DNA of 64,000 bases from Microbacterium sp. 1.5R. GTDB lineage: Bacteria; Actinomycetota; Actinomycetes; Actinomycetales; Microbacteriaceae. Below the pieces are notes generated by a model. It was not told the DNA's origin. It was given only the letters and a program-made list of their open reading frames with translations, and did no database searches. The translations under genes were made by a program, and so were the position numbers. Location of the stretch: assembly GCF_001889265.1 (NCBI RefSeq), contig NZ_CP018151.1:1798001-1862000 (forward strand), given 5' to 3'. The stretch's first letter is position 1. Every line of letters begins with the position of its first letter. Positions 11,320-21,036 of the stretch are shown here, in pieces.

Positions 11320-12161
11320 CAGAGCCTCGCGTTGTGGATCGCCGTGACGAGGATCGCTCGGGCACCGAGAGCGTAGAGCGCATCCATCACGGGGTTGACC
11401 CGCGCGCGGGCCACCATGACCCGCACCGCGACCCACTCGGGGTCGCGCAGGGGCGAGACGGTGGGAGACTCGATGCCGCCGGCGATCTTCACGGCGTCGT
11501 CGAGCAGAGCGAGCGGCAGGTCGTAATCGATCATCACGAACCGCCGGGCCACCATGACGCCGCGGAGACGGCGGAGAAGCGTCTCGGATCCCTCGGCATC
11601 CTGCGGACCGGCGATCAGCACGGCCTCGGACTGCAGGATCACGGGACCGAAGACGTCGAGCCCCGCTTGACGCAGTGTCGTGCCCGTCTCGACGACGTCA
11701 GCCACGGCGTCGGCCACACCGAGGCGCACGGCGGACTCCACCGCACCGTCGAGCGGCACGAGGTCGACCGCGATTCCGCGCTCATCGAGGAACGCGTCGA
11801 CGAGACCGGGATACGACGTCGCGATGCGCAGACCGTCGAGCTCGGACACCTCGGTGTAGCGCCCCGAGGGCGCGGCGAAGCGGAAGGTCGAGCCGGCGAA
11901 GCCGAGCGCCTCGATCTCGCGCGCGCCGGGCATGCGGGCGTCGAGAAGCAGGTCGCGACCCGTGATGCCGACATCGATGGCGCCGGAGCCGACGTACGTC
12001 GCGATGTCCTTGGGACGGAGGTAGAAGAACTCGACATCGTTGTCGCTGTCGACGACGTGGAGCGTCTTGGGGTCACGGCGACCGGCGTAGCCGGCCTCCG
12101 CGAGCATGTCGGCGGCCGTCTCGGAGAGAGAGCCCTTATTGGGAACAGCAATGCGCAGCAT
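11319..12161 (-). CDS. hisG: ATP phosphoribosyltransferase HisG (long form)
   Basis: HisG catalyses the first committed step of histidine synthesis, ATP + PRPP to phosphoribosyl-ATP. At 280 residues it is the long form: the catalytic domain begins [14 protein letters not shown], and a C-terminal regulatory domain of ~75 residues binds histidine for feedback control in this family. The PRPP loop region reads [14 protein letters not shown]. It follows hisE after 38 bases and overlaps hisF by one base. Confidence 0.97.
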   Translation of the reverse strand: MLRIAVPNKGSLSETAADMLAEAGYAGRRDPKTLHVVDSDNDVEFFYLRPKDIATYVGSGAIDVGITGRDLLLDARMPGAREIEALGFAGSTFRFAAPSGRYTEVSELDGLRIATSYPGLVDAFLDERGIAVDLVPLDGAVESAVRLGVADAVADVVETGTTLRQAGLDVFGPVILQSEAVLIAGPQDAEGSETLLRRLRGVMVARRFVMIDYDLPLALLDDAVKIAGGIESPTVSPLRDPEWVAVRVMVARARVNPVMDALYALGARAILVTAIHNARL

Positions 12162-12199
12162 GGGATGCCTTCAGATCGAAGCGAGTGGGGCGGAGCGCT

Positions 12200-12463
12200 T
12201 CACAGATGTCGGTAGACGTCCTGCAGGCTCAGGCCCTTGGCGAGCATCATCACCTGCACGTGGTACAGCAGCTGCGAGATCTCCTCTGCAGCGGCCTCGT
12301 CGGACTCGTACTCGGACGCCATCCAGACCTCGGCAGCCTCCTCGACGATCTTCTTGCCGATCGTGTGCACGCCGCCGTCGAGCTCTGCAACCGTGCCTGA
12401 TCCCTCGGGGCGGGTCTCGGCCTTGACGCTGAGCTCGGCGAACAGCTCGTCGAAAGTCTTCAC
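12200..12463 (-). CDS. hisE: Phosphoribosyl-ATP pyrophosphatase HisE
   Basis: HisE hydrolyses phosphoribosyl-ATP to phosphoribosyl-AMP. It is 87 residues, an all-alpha MazG-like fold with the acidic metal-binding motif [13 protein letters not shown] and a second EEISQLLYH. The start is GTG at 12463, overlapping the rpe stop by 4 bases. A -10 hexamer lies 6 bases upstream inside rpe, so it may also be read as a leaderless mRNA. It heads the hisE-hisG-hisF-hisI run. Confidence 0.97.
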   Translation of the reverse strand: MKTFDELFAELSVKAETRPEGSGTVAELDGGVHTIGKKIVEEAAEVWMASEYESDEAAAEEISQLLYHVQVMMLAKGLSLQDVYRHL

Positions 12464-13140
12464 GATTCCAGGCTAGCGGCTCTGGCGCGGTCTCTGAGCC
12501 GGGTGACGGCCGCCTCGACGTCGTCGGCGCCGTAGACCGCGGATCCTGCGACGAAGGTGTCTGCGCCGGCGGCGGCCGCCGCCTCGATCGTCGCATCGGA
12601 GATCCCGCCGTCGACCTGCAGCCAGACGTTCGACCCTCGCCGCTTCGCCTCGTCGGCGAGAGCGCGCAGCTTCGGCATCGTCTCGGGCATGAATCCCTGC
12701 CCGCCGAACCCTGGTTCGACGGTCATCACGAGGATCTGGTCGAACTCCTCGAGCACGCTGTAGAGACCGTCCGCGGGTGTGTCCGGCTTGATCGCCACTC
12801 CGGCCCTCGCCCCGATGCTGCGCAGAGTGCGGGCCAGCGAGATCGGATCGGCGGCGGCCTCGAGGTGGAACGTGACGCTCGCGGCACCGAGCTCCGCATA
12901 CGCGGGAGCCCACCGCTCGGGGTCGGTGATCATCAGATGCACGTCGAGCGGGATCGGGCTGGTCGCCTGGATCCGCTCGACCATCTGCGGCCCGAACGTG
13001 AGGTTCGGGACGAAGTGGTTGTCCATGACGTCGACATGCGCGAAGTCGGCAGTGGCGATCTTGGCGAGATCACGCTGCATGTTCACGAAGTCGGCGGCCA
13101 GGATGCTGGGGTTGATGCGCGGTGCGCGGGGCAGGTCCAC
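12460..13140 (-). CDS. rpe: Ribulose-phosphate 3-epimerase Rpe
   Basis: Rpe interconverts ribulose 5-phosphate and xylulose 5-phosphate in the pentose phosphate pathway. The 226-residue TIM barrel has the family motifs [10 protein letters not shown] and [16 protein letters not shown], with the metal-ligand Asp and His, and [10 protein letters not shown] for phosphate binding. The start is GTG at 13140, preceded by AAGGAG. It lies 3 bases after rsmB. The proximity to the his genes fits its role in supplying pentose phosphate, though the order is generic to actinobacteria. Confidence 0.97.
   Translation of the reverse strand: MDLPRAPRINPSILAADFVNMQRDLAKIATADFAHVDVMDNHFVPNLTFGPQMVERIQATSPIPLDVHLMITDPERWAPAYAELGAASVTFHLEAAADPISLARTLRSIGARAGVAIKPDTPADGLYSVLEEFDQILVMTVEPGFGGQGFMPETMPKLRALADEAKRRGSNVWLQVDGGISDATIEAAAAAGADTFVAGSAVYGADDVEAAVTRLRDRARAASLES
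12470..12475 (-). promoter_or_regulatory. Predicted -10 of a leaderless hisE promoter within the rpe 3' end
   Basis: On the minus strand TAGCCT sits within the last codons of rpe, followed by GGAATC and then the hisE GTG. Six bases between the hexamer and the start codon would place the RNA 5' end at the start codon. The sequence is constrained by coding for Ala-Ser-Leu in Rpe, so chance occurrence is possible. Confidence 0.4.
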
Positions 13141-13143
13141 TCT

Positions 13144-14706
13144 CTAGTCTCCTTGCTCGGCGCTGGCGTCGCGCTGATCGGTGTCGGCTCGTCGGAGGAG
13201 CGCGAGGAACATCGCATCGGTCCCGTGCCGGTGTGGCCACAGCTGGACCCGCCCGGTGCCGTCGCTGCCGAGATCGATCGGTGAGGTCACGACACCCTCG
13301 AGGACCGCACGCGCATCGAGCTCGGTGATGTCGGTGCGGCCACGGAGCACCTCCTGGACGACGCCCGTCGTCTCGGCGAGATGCGGCGAGCAGGTCGCGT
13401 ACGCGACGATGCCGCCGGGCGCCAGCGCGTCGAGGGCCGCCGAGAGCAGTTCGACCTGCAGCGGCACCAGCTCGGCGACATCACCGGGGGTCTTGCGCCA
13501 TCTCGCCTCGGGCCGCCGCCGCAGAGCCCCGAGTCCGGTGCACGGCGCATCGACGAGGATGCGATCGAACTGGCCCGCGTGGGAGGTGCCGAACGTGCGG
13601 CCGTCCTCTTCATGAACCACGACATCGGCGGGCACGGCGCGCAGGGCGTTGCGGACGAGTCGCGCACGGGTGGGCACCACCTCGTTCGCCTCCAGCGACA
13701 CATCGTGCTGTCGCGCGACCGCCGCGAGCAGCGCCGTCTTGCCGCCGGGGCCTGCGCACAGGTCGAGCCAGCGTTCGCCGGAACGGATCGGCGCAGCTTC
13801 GGCGAGAGCCAGTGCGACGAGCTGCGACCCTTCATCCTGCACACGCACCGTGCCGCCCGAGGAGGCGATCACGTGGTGCGGGTCGCCGCCCGGGGATCCG
13901 TAGGCCGTCGGCGCATACGGTCGACGTGGCTCCCCGGGCTCGGCGAGGCCGGGCAGAGCGACGAGAGTGACCTCCGGCGAGGCGTTGTCGGCGTCGAGGA
14001 GGTCGTCGAGCTCCTCGACGCGACCTTCAGCGGCCAACGCGCGACGCAGGGCACGGATGACCCAGACGGGGTGAGCGGAGCGCAGCGCCAGCCGCTCGTC
14101 GTCCGACCGCGCGGAGGACTCGATGCGCTGCTCCCACTCCCCCGGCGTCTCGCGGGAGATTCGCCTCAGCACGGCGTTCGCGAAGCTGGATGCACCGCGG
14201 CCCTGGGTGGCGGCGACGATGTTCACCGACTCGTTGACGGCCGCGTGCGACGCGACGCGGGTCGCGAGCAGCTGATGGGTCGCGAGTCTCAGTGCGTCGA
14301 GCACACCGGCGTCGATCTCCTCGACAGGCCTGTCGGCGGCCTCGGCGATGATCGCGTCATACGTTCCGCGGCGTCGCAGTGTGCCGTAGGCGAGTTCTGT
14401 GGCGAGAGCGGCGTCCTGTGGAGTGAGTCCTGCGTCCGCGATCGCGGCCGGAAGGATCAGGTTCGCGTAGGCATCCGATTCCGACACGGCCCGCAGCACG
14501 TCGTAGGCCACGCGCCGCGCAGGCTGCACCGTGCGCTGCGGCGCCGTGCGCTGCGGGCCGCGGGACTGTCCGTCGCGCTTCCCGCCCCGAGCCTGGCCGT
14601 CACGTGGACGCTGATCCCGCGGCGTGCTCGGTCCCGAACGGGATCCGCGGCCGGACTCGCCGCGACGCGGCTCGCGACGTGCGCCGTCGTCCTGCCGCCC
14701 GCTCAT
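13144..14706 (-). CDS. rsmB: 16S rRNA m5C methyltransferase of the RsmB/Sun family
   Basis: A SAM-dependent rRNA cytosine-C5 methyltransferase (RsmB/Sun/Fmu type) of 520 residues. About 65 low-complexity Arg/Gly-rich N-terminal residues precede a NusB-like RNA-binding domain. The catalytic domain follows, with the SAM motif LDLCAGPGGKT near residue 315, the PC motif VDAPCTGLG near 390 and the TC motif ATCSPH near 437. The two cysteines are the nucleophile and the release residue in this family. ATG 14706 overlaps the fmt stop as ATGA. The fmt-rsmB pairing is conserved in bacteria. The basic extension may aid rRNA binding (inference). Confidence 0.94.
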   Translation of the reverse strand: MSGRQDDGARREPRRGESGRGSRSGPSTPRDQRPRDGQARGGKRDGQSRGPQRTAPQRTVQPARRVAYDVLRAVSESDAYANLILPAAIADAGLTPQDAALATELAYGTLRRRGTYDAIIAEAADRPVEEIDAGVLDALRLATHQLLATRVASHAAVNESVNIVAATQGRGASSFANAVLRRISRETPGEWEQRIESSARSDDERLALRSAHPVWVIRALRRALAAEGRVEELDDLLDADNASPEVTLVALPGLAEPGEPRRPYAPTAYGSPGGDPHHVIASSGGTVRVQDEGSQLVALALAEAAPIRSGERWLDLCAGPGGKTALLAAVARQHDVSLEANEVVPTRARLVRNALRAVPADVVVHEEDGRTFGTSHAGQFDRILVDAPCTGLGALRRRPEARWRKTPGDVAELVPLQVELLSAALDALAPGGIVAYATCSPHLAETTGVVQEVLRGRTDITELDARAVLEGVVTSPIDLGSDGTGRVQLWPHRHGTDAMFLALLRRADTDQRDASAEQGD

Positions 14707-15623
14707 GCGCCGGCTCGCAGGTTCTCGGTGTCTCGCTGCCCGCGCCACCAGTCGACCGCGCTCATCGCGCCCTTGCCCGAGGGCTGCACCCGCGTGACCG
14801 CGAGCGGGGCCGAGGCCGTTCCGATGAGGAGAGCGGACTTGGTCGCGGTGAACGCGCCCGGCGCGAGGGCGACGTCGCTTTCCGAGGGAATGGCCTCCAG
14901 CACCTTGAGGCGGATCCCGTCGACGGTCGTGTGGGCGCCCGGTTCGGGGGTGACTCCACGGAACCGCGCGAACACCTCGCTGAGCGGGCGGGTCCAATCG
15001 AGCAGACCATCGTCGAGAGTCAGCTTCGGGGCCAGCGACGCCTCCCCCTCCTGGGGCACAGCGCGCGCAGTGCCGTCGGCGATGGCCGCGACCACTTCCG
15101 CCGTCAGTTCGGCGCCATCGAGAGCGAGTGCGTCGAGTGCGGCATCCGCCGTCGCCTCGGGAGCGACCGCGACGACCCGCGTCGCGAAGACATCACCGGC
15201 ATCGAGCGCGGGAACGAGCTGGAACACACTGGCACCCATCTGCGCATCGCCGTTGATCAGTGCGCGCTGCACGGGTGCGGCACCGCGCCACTGCGGGAGG
15301 AGCGAGAAATGCAGATTGATCCAGCCCTTCGACGGTGCGGAGAGCAGCGGCTCGCGAACGAGTCCGCCGTACGCCACGATCACACCGAGCTCGACATCGA
15401 GCGCGGTGATGGCGGCCGTCGCGTCGTCGTCGAGGCGAGCCGCCTTGATGACCGGCAGTCCGAGCTCGTCGGCGGCGTGAGCGACAGGCGATGGCGTGAG
15501 CACCCGCTTGCGGCCCAGCGGCGCGTCCGGGCGGGTGACGACCGCAGCGATGTCGTGCTCGGCCGCGAGGCGGCGGAGTGTGGGGACGGCTGCCGACGGT
15601 GTGCCGGCGAAGACGAGACGCAT
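14703..15623 (-). CDS. fmt: Methionyl-tRNA formyltransferase Fmt
   Basis: Fmt formylates the initiator Met-tRNA using 10-formyl-tetrahydrofolate. It is 306 residues, usual length. The catalytic signature is INLHFSLLPQWRGAAPVQ with the His of the Asn-His-Asp triad, and the C-terminal OB-like tRNA-binding domain follows. The ATG at 15623 has GGAG upstream. No peptide deformylase gene is adjacent; in many bacteria def lies beside fmt. It is read after priA (66-base gap) and before rsmB (4-base overlap). Confidence 0.97.
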   Translation of the reverse strand: MRLVFAGTPSAAVPTLRRLAAEHDIAAVVTRPDAPLGRKRVLTPSPVAHAADELGLPVIKAARLDDDATAAITALDVELGVIVAYGGLVREPLLSAPSKGWINLHFSLLPQWRGAAPVQRALINGDAQMGASVFQLVPALDAGDVFATRVVAVAPEATADAALDALALDGAELTAEVVAAIADGTARAVPQEGEASLAPKLTLDDGLLDWTRPLSEVFARFRGVTPEPGAHTTVDGIRLKVLEAIPSESDVALAPGAFTATKSALLIGTASAPLAVTRVQPSGKGAMSAVDWWRGQRDTENLRAGA

Positions 15624-15689
15624 GAAGGTGCTCCGGAGGGATGCGGGGGTGGATCGGGTGAAATCGGAGCGCGAGGTGGTTCTTCGCGT

Positions 15690-17672
15690 TCAGAGTTCCG
15701 GATCGAGGATATCGAGTCGAACCGTGAGGGCGCTCCGAGTCGACTTGCCCTTGCCCCGCCGGTTGCTGACCGCTTCGGCGACGACCGCGGCCCGCAACGT
15801 GGTGGCGACCCTGGCACCCGCGCTGTAGTCGAACCGGATCAGGGCCCTGACACGCGGCGGGTAGTCGTCAGACTCGATCGGCACCGGGCCGAGTACCGCG
15901 TCGGAGGGCAGAGCGAGCTCCTGCAGCGACGCCAGCGCTCTCGCCACGGATGCCGTCGACCCCTCGACCAGCGCGACCCTCGCAGCCGGCGGCATGTGCA
16001 ACGGCGCACGTTCGGAGAGCTCGGTCCTCGCATAGGCGGACTGGCTCCAGGTGGCAAGCGCTCGCGCGATCGCTCCGTCGACGCCGACCAGATGGATGGG
16101 AGCACCGGGAGCCGCGAGTGCAGCCGCGTTCGACCACCAGCGCAGACAGGACTCGCCGATCCGCAGGTCGGGAGCCTGGAGCATCCTCGGTCCGTCGAGC
16201 AGGACCACGGCACGGTATCCGCCCTCCGCCAGCGGCTCGGCCCCCCGTGTCGCGACGACGAGGGCCGGCTTGTCGGCGACGCGCTCGACCGGATGAGCGC
16301 TGTCTGCCACGATGACCCGGATTCCGGGGAACGCCTTGCCCAGCTCATCCGCCGTCCGCTCGCTGCCCGAGGACGCGAGGCGCAGCTTGGTCGACGAGCA
16401 CGTCGGGCACGCCCACGCTCGGGCTCCCCTGCCGCACCATGCGCACACCGGCATGGCACCACGGTGCTTGGCTCCGAGCGGTCCGCCGCAGTGGGCGCAC
16501 CGTGCAGGCGCCCGGCATTCGGCGCAGACCAGCGACGGGGCGAACCCCGGTCGGGACACCTGCACCAGCACCGGTCCCTCGGCTGCAGCATTGCGTGCGG
16601 AGAGGAACGCGGACGACGGCATCCGCTGTGCAGTCGGAGCATCCATCTCCTGGGGTGTGCTGAGGATCACGCGCGGCAGCACCCGACGCGCGGCCCGGAC
16701 ATCCTGCAGCCATCCGTGGGCGACGAGGCGTTCGACGTCGGTGGTGCGGGTGTGGCCGACGAACAGCAGTGCGGATCCCTCCTGCTCCTGACGGAGGAGA
16801 GCAGCGTCCCGTGCGTTGATGTACGGCGCGAGCGGCTCGCCGAGGAGAGGATCGCCGTCGTCCCACACAGCGACGACGCCCGCACGAACCGGCGCGTACA
16901 CCGCAGAACGATTGCCTACCACGATGCACGGCGCGTCCTCGAGCGAGCGGAGGAACGCGCGGTACCGATCGGGGTTCGTCTGGCGCGAGTCGAAGCGCAC
17001 GACGGCCTGGTCAGGGACATACGAGCCGAGAGCGGCGAGCAGCTGATCGAGGTCGCGGTGGTCAGGCACGACGAGAACACTCGAACGGCCTGCTGCCAGC
17101 GTCCGCGCCGCTGTGGACGCGAGAAGAGCCGCCCACCCGGGATCGTCATGATGGCGCACGGGGATCGCCTCGACCGCGGCCCGGCCGCCCGCATCGAGCA
17201 CATCGGCGAGCGAGTCGTAGGACGCGATCAGCTCGGATGCGGCCGAGAGCGCTTCGTCTGATGGGGCGAGCTTCGGGGAGTCGTCGCTCCAGGCCTTCTC
17301 CACCCGCACCTGGCGCTTCGGGATGACGAGCCGCAGGACGTCGGAGGCGGAGCCCGCAGCGCGATCGGCGGCGCGGCGCGCGAGGCGGTAGAGACGCTCC
17401 GGAAGCACCGCCACAGGGGATACGACGCTGTCGACCTCGGACAGTGGCCTGTCGCCATCGTGTTCGGTGTCGAGTTCGACGACGTAGCCGTCGATGACAC
17501 GACCGGCGGTACGCAGGGGCACACGCACGCGCACGCCCAGAGGGACGTCTCCGAGCTCCGCAGGCACGGCGTAGTCGAAGAGACGATCCAACTGTGGAAG
17601 CGGCGAGTCCAAGAGCACGCGCGCGATCCTCCGACTCTGCGATGTCAGAGGAGAAGGGACGCCATCAGGCAT
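15690..17672 (-). CDS. priA: PriA-like primosomal protein N' with degenerate helicase motifs
   Basis: This is the actinobacterial PriA homologue, 660 residues. The N-terminal 3'-end DNA-binding domain is recognisable. A zinc-binding region of paired cysteines (CAECRAPARCAHCGG and CAWCGRG...CPTC) lies near residues 380-430. I find no Walker A GKT and no DEAH box; the matching segments read like AAGRSSVLVVPD and VAVWDDGD. Loss of these motifs is known in actinobacterial PriA proteins, which are thought to act in replication restart without ATP-driven unwinding. It follows metK after 7 bases and precedes fmt. Confidence 0.9.
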   Translation of the reverse strand: MPDGVPSPLTSQSRRIARVLLDSPLPQLDRLFDYAVPAELGDVPLGVRVRVPLRTAGRVIDGYVVELDTEHDGDRPLSEVDSVVSPVAVLPERLYRLARRAADRAAGSASDVLRLVIPKRQVRVEKAWSDDSPKLAPSDEALSAASELIASYDSLADVLDAGGRAAVEAIPVRHHDDPGWAALLASTAARTLAAGRSSVLVVPDHRDLDQLLAALGSYVPDQAVVRFDSRQTNPDRYRAFLRSLEDAPCIVVGNRSAVYAPVRAGVVAVWDDGDPLLGEPLAPYINARDAALLRQEQEGSALLFVGHTRTTDVERLVAHGWLQDVRAARRVLPRVILSTPQEMDAPTAQRMPSSAFLSARNAAAEGPVLVQVSRPGFAPSLVCAECRAPARCAHCGGPLGAKHRGAMPVCAWCGRGARAWACPTCSSTKLRLASSGSERTADELGKAFPGIRVIVADSAHPVERVADKPALVVATRGAEPLAEGGYRAVVLLDGPRMLQAPDLRIGESCLRWWSNAAALAAPGAPIHLVGVDGAIARALATWSQSAYARTELSERAPLHMPPAARVALVEGSTASVARALASLQELALPSDAVLGPVPIESDDYPPRVRALIRFDYSAGARVATTLRAAVVAEAVSNRRGKGKSTRSALTVRLDILDPEL

Positions 17673-17679
17673 GCGGCCC

Positions 17680-18873
17680 TCAGAGTCCTGCAGCGCGCCG
17701 CAGCTCTTCCGCGCGGTCGGTGCGCTCCCACGTGAACTCCGGCAACTCCCGTCCGAAGTGCCCGTAGGCGGCGGTCTGCGCGTAGATCGGGCGCAGGAGG
17801 TCGAGCTGCTCGATGATCGCCTGGGGACGCAGATCGAAGACCTCGTCGATGGCGCGCGTGATCACCTCGTCGGACACCTTGCCCGTGCCGAATGTCTCGA
17901 CGTAGAGACCGACCGGACGAGCGACCCCGATCGCGTAGGCGACCTGGACCTCGAGACGGTCGGCGAGTCCTGCGGCGACCGCGTTCTTGGCCACCCAGCG
18001 CGTGGCATAGGCGCCGGAGCGGTCGACCTTCGAGGGATCCTTACCACTGAAGGCACCGCCACCATGTCGCGCCGCTCCGCCGTAGGTGTCGATGATGATC
18101 TTGCGTCCGGTGAGTCCGGCATCGCCCTTGGGGCCGCCCGTCACGAACGGACCGGCGGGGTTGATGTAGTACGTGAGGTCGCCGAGATCGAGCCCCGTGG
18201 AGGCCAGGATCGGATCGATCACGTGCTCGCGCACCTGAGCCTTGAGGTCGTCCTGCGAGATGTCGGGGTGGTGCTGGGTCGACAGCACGACGGCATCCAC
18301 GGTCTTGGGGGTGAAGCCCTCATATCCGAGAGTGACCTGGGTCTTGCCGTCCGGGCGCAGGAACGGCAGCGCACCCGATCGTCGGACCTCGCTGAGCCGC
18401 TCCGCGATGCGATGCGCGGTCCACGCAGCCATGGGCATGAGCTGCGGGGTCTCGTTCGTCGCGAAGCCGAACATGATGCCCTGGTCGCCAGCGCCGAGGC
18501 CGTCGAGAGGATCGATGGAGCCGCCGTCGCGGTGCTCCTGGGCGTTGTCGACGCCGTGGGCGATGTCGGTCGACTGCTCTCCCACCGAGATGCTCACACC
18601 GCAGGAGTCTCCGTCGAAGCCGGTCTCGCTCGAGGTGTAGCCGATGCCGTTGACCACCTGGCGGACGATCGTCGGGATGTCGACGTACGCCTCGGTGCGG
18701 ATCTCGCCGGCGACGTGGACGAGACCGGTGGTCACCAGCGTCTCGACGGCCACCCGGGAGCCGGGGTCTTTCGCGATGAGTCCGTCGAGGATGCTGTCCG
18801 AGATCTGGTCGCAGATCTTGTCGGGGTGCCCCTCGGTGACGGACTCGGACGTGAACAGACGCAGCGCGCTCAT
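17680..18873 (-). CDS. metK: S-adenosylmethionine synthetase MetK
   Basis: MetK makes S-adenosylmethionine from methionine and ATP. It is 397 residues. Visible motifs are [12 protein letters not shown] (ATP-binding His/Asp), [12 protein letters not shown] (the metK hexapeptide region) and [16 protein letters not shown] (the phosphate loop with Lys). ATG 18873 has CTGGAG upstream. The gene follows rpoZ across a 93-base gap holding a strong hairpin, so it may have its own promoter, although none is obvious. I see no SAM riboswitch fold in the short leader. Confidence 0.98.
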   Translation of the reverse strand: MSALRLFTSESVTEGHPDKICDQISDSILDGLIAKDPGSRVAVETLVTTGLVHVAGEIRTEAYVDIPTIVRQVVNGIGYTSSETGFDGDSCGVSISVGEQSTDIAHGVDNAQEHRDGGSIDPLDGLGAGDQGIMFGFATNETPQLMPMAAWTAHRIAERLSEVRRSGALPFLRPDGKTQVTLGYEGFTPKTVDAVVLSTQHHPDISQDDLKAQVREHVIDPILASTGLDLGDLTYYINPAGPFVTGGPKGDAGLTGRKIIIDTYGGAARHGGGAFSGKDPSKVDRSGAYATRWVAKNAVAAGLADRLEVQVAYAIGVARPVGLYVETFGTGKVSDEVITRAIDEVFDLRPQAIIEQLDLLRPIYAQTAAYGHFGRELPEFTWERTDRAEELRRAAGL

Positions 18874-18924
18874 CAGGGCTCCAGAACGGAATCGGACAGC
18901 AGGAAGGGGGTGGCTCCCATGATG

Positions 18925-18958
18925 GACCGCACCGCCGACATCAGTCGGCGGTGCGGTC
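18925..18958 (-). terminator. Hairpin terminator after rpoZ
   Basis: A perfect 15-bp inverted repeat (GACCGCACCGCCGAC / GTCGGCGGTGCGGTC) with a 4-base loop starts 8 bases past the rpoZ stop codon. There is no U tract, as is common for GC-rich actinobacterial terminators. It separates the pyr-gmk-rpoZ transcript from metK-priA and occupies the place where many actinobacteria carry coaBC. Confidence 0.7.
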
Positions 18959-18966
18959 ATCGGACG

Positions 18967-19224
18967 TCACTCGGCGTGACGGAGGCGGAGCTTGTCCTCG
19001 TTGATCTCGTGCAGAGCGATGGTCAGCGGCTTGTCCTCGACGGACGAGTCGACGAGCGGCCCGACGTTGTCGAACAGGTTGCCCTCGTGGAGGTCGGAGT
19101 AGTAGTCGTTGATCTGACGGGCGCGCTTGGCGGCGTAGATCACGAGCTCGTACTTCGAGTCGACCCGGTCGAGCAGGTTGTCGATGGGGGGATCGATGAT
19201 TCCGTTGGTGTGGTGTCCGGCCAT
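18967..19224 (-). CDS. rpoZ: RNA polymerase omega subunit RpoZ
   Basis: Omega is the small RNA polymerase subunit that helps fold the beta' subunit. It is 85 residues, with the family core [18 protein letters not shown] and a short C-terminal helix. A strong ribosome site, AGGAGG, precedes ATG 19224. It is the last gene of the pyr-gmk-rpoZ run and is followed by the hairpin described above. Gmk-RpoZ linkage is conserved across bacteria and ties GMP kinase to transcription and ppGpp-related control by context only. Confidence 0.96.
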   Translation of the reverse strand: MAGHHTNGIIDPPIDNLLDRVDSKYELVIYAAKRARQINDYYSDLHEGNLFDNVGPLVDSSVEDKPLTIALHEINEDKLRLRHAE

Positions 19225-19289
19225 GGTGGGACCTCCTGATCAGGCGACGGGATCGTCGCGAAGACGGTGAAGCGGGCGCGCGAAGACGC

Positions 19290-20198
19290 TCAGCGCGCAG
19301 AGCTCGAAGACAATTCTACGACCTCCGCGGCCGCATCGGCGACGTCCTCGTTCACGATGAGGTGGTCGAACTCGTTCTGCGCCGCCAATTCGACCTTCGC
19401 GGTGCGCAGTCTGCGAGCGCGTTCCTCCGCGCCCTCCGTGCCTCGTCCGACCAGCCGCTGGACGAGTTCGTCCCAGGTCGGAGGCAGCAGGAAGATGAGC
19501 GTGGCTGCAGGCTCCGCCTTGCGCACCTGGCGCGCGCCCTGCAGGTCGATCTCGAGCAGCACGGTCTTGCCTGCAGCGAGAGCGGCGTCGATCGGAGCCC
19601 GCGGCGTGCCGTAGCGCGACTTGTTGTGGACGACGGCGTACTCCAGGAGTTCGTCGTCTGCGATCAGACGGTCGAACTCCGCATCGTCGACGAAGTAGTA
19701 GTGCACGCCATCGATCTCGCCAGGTCGCGGTGCGCGCGTCGTCGCCGAGACCGACAGATGGATCTCGGGGTTGTGCTCACGGATGTGGGCGGCGACGGTG
19801 CCCTTGCCGACTGCCGTGGGCCCGGCGAGCACGAGCAGACGGCTTCGTGCGCCACGCGGCTCGAGCAGCGGGAAGCGCGCGTCGAGCCACTGCGAGAGCG
19901 CCACCCGCTGGCGGACGCCGAGCCCTCCCAGTCGCTTGACCGGCGAGATGTGCAGCTCTGCCAGGATGCGGTCGCGCTTGCCCGCGCCGATCGCGGGGAG
20001 AGCGAGCAGGAAGTCCGTGATGCGCATGGACCCCTCGACCGAGTCCGGGTCTGCGGTCGCCCGCTCGAGCACGGCCTGCGGTGTGACGACACGCGTGGTC
20101 AGATCGCGCTTGAGCGATGCGCGGGCGCGGCGTCGTTCGACCGCCTTGCGTGCGGCGGCAGCGCGGTCGACCTCGGGGACGGGACGGGACTCAGCCAC
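19290..20198 (-). CDS. gmk: Fusion of actinobacterial integration host factor (mIHF) and guanylate kinase
   Basis: This is a single 302-residue frame with two domains. Residues ~12-105 match mIHF, the small DNA-bending protein of Actinobacteria (core [15 protein letters not shown] and [15 protein letters not shown]). From ~120 on it is guanylate kinase, with Walker [10 protein letters not shown] at 126-134 and the GMP-binding segment [13 protein letters not shown]. In most actinobacteria mihF and gmk are adjacent separate genes; here no stop codon or internal ribosome site separates them. The start is GTG 20198, with GGGAGG upstream and an 8-base overlap with pyrF. The enzyme phosphorylates GMP to GDP. 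Whether the mIHF part still binds DNA, or is released by proteolysis, is not visible. Confidence 0.93.
   Translation of the reverse strand: MAESRPVPEVDRAAAARKAVERRRARASLKRDLTTRVVTPQAVLERATADPDSVEGSMRITDFLLALPAIGAGKRDRILAELHISPVKRLGGLGVRQRVALSQWLDARFPLLEPRGARSRLLVLAGPTAVGKGTVAAHIREHNPEIHLSVSATTRAPRPGEIDGVHYYFVDDAEFDRLIADDELLEYAVVHNKSRYGTPRAPIDAALAAGKTVLLEIDLQGARQVRKAEPAATLIFLLPPTWDELVQRLVGRGTEGAEERARRLRTAKVELAAQNEFDHLIVNEDVADAAAEVVELSSSSAR
19313..19318 (-). promoter_or_regulatory. Possible -10 for rpoZ within the gmk 3' end
   Basis: TAGAAT on the minus strand lies about 90 bases before the rpoZ start, inside the last codons of gmk. It has no good -35. It would give rpoZ an extra promoter besides read-through from the pyr operon. 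Confidence 0.25.
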
Positions 20199-21036
20199 GG
20201 CCGGCCTCCCTGTACTCTGCGACGCGGGCGTCGATGGCGGCGGCGAGACCGGCGGGTCCGGCCGAGAGGATGCTGCGGCTCTCGCTCGCGATGACGGCGG
20301 CGCTCATCGAACCGAACCGGCGGTGCAGGTCTGACGGCGTCGCACCCTGCGTGCCGAATCCCGGAGCGAGGATGGGTGCCACCGGTGCGAAGGCGGCGAT
20401 GCCGGCATCCGTCCAGTCCACGGTCGCGCCGATGACGAAGCCGAAGCTCCCCCACTCCCCTGCGGGCGTGTGCTCGGTGTTGCGCGCCGAGACGACCGAG
20501 ACGATGTCCGCCGAGACGGCACGGCCGGTCTCGGAGATCGAGCGCTGCAGCACCTCGGCTTCGGGGTTGCTCGTGGCAGCCAGCACGAACAGACCCTTGT
20601 CGTGCTGATCGGCGAGGGCGAAGGCGCCGTCGAGCGCGCCGACACCCAGGAACGGGTTCACGGTGAGGGCGTCGGCCTCGAGCGGAGACCCCGGGGTGAG
20701 CCAGGCAGCCGCGTAGGCGTCCATGGTCGACCCGATGTCGCCGCGCTTGGCATCCGCGATCACGAGGAGGCCGGCGTCCCTCGCAGCCGCGATGACCTCT
20801 TCGAGCGCCGCGAATCCTGCGGATCCGAAGCGCTCGAAGAACGACACCTGAGGCTTCACGATCGCGGCACGGCCCGCCGCGGCCTCGACCGTGCGCAGCC
20901 CGAACTCCCGGACGCCCGACGCGTCGTCGCCGAGGCCCCAGGATCCGAGCAGGGCGGCGTGCGGGTCGATGCCCACGCACAGCGGGCCGTGCGCCGCGAG
21001 GGCGACACGGACCCGTTCGCCGAAGCGTGCGCTCAC
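20191..21036 (-). CDS. pyrF: Orotidine 5'-phosphate decarboxylase PyrF (long actinobacterial type)
   Basis: PyrF makes UMP by decarboxylating OMP, the last step of de novo UMP synthesis. At 281 residues it is the longer subfamily common in Actinobacteria, not the ~230-residue E. coli type. The catalytic motif is [15 protein letters not shown], with the Asp-Lys-Asp array, and VGIDPH at the N-terminus. Overlaps are 4 bases with carB and 8 bases with gmk. Confidence 0.97.
   Translation of the reverse strand: MSARFGERVRVALAAHGPLCVGIDPHAALLGSWGLGDDASGVREFGLRTVEAAAGRAAIVKPQVSFFERFGSAGFAALEEVIAAARDAGLLVIADAKRGDIGSTMDAYAAAWLTPGSPLEADALTVNPFLGVGALDGAFALADQHDKGLFVLAATSNPEAEVLQRSISETGRAVSADIVSVVSARNTEHTPAGEWGSFGFVIGATVDWTDAGIAAFAPVAPILAPGFGTQGATPSDLHRRFGSMSAAVIASESRSILSAGPAGLAAAIDARVAEYREAGRG

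Noticed and set aside
18874..18966. SAM riboswitch upstream of metK
   Set aside because: The gap is 93 bases and is filled by a simple perfect hairpin that follows rpoZ; no multi-helix junction or conserved riboswitch core is visible.
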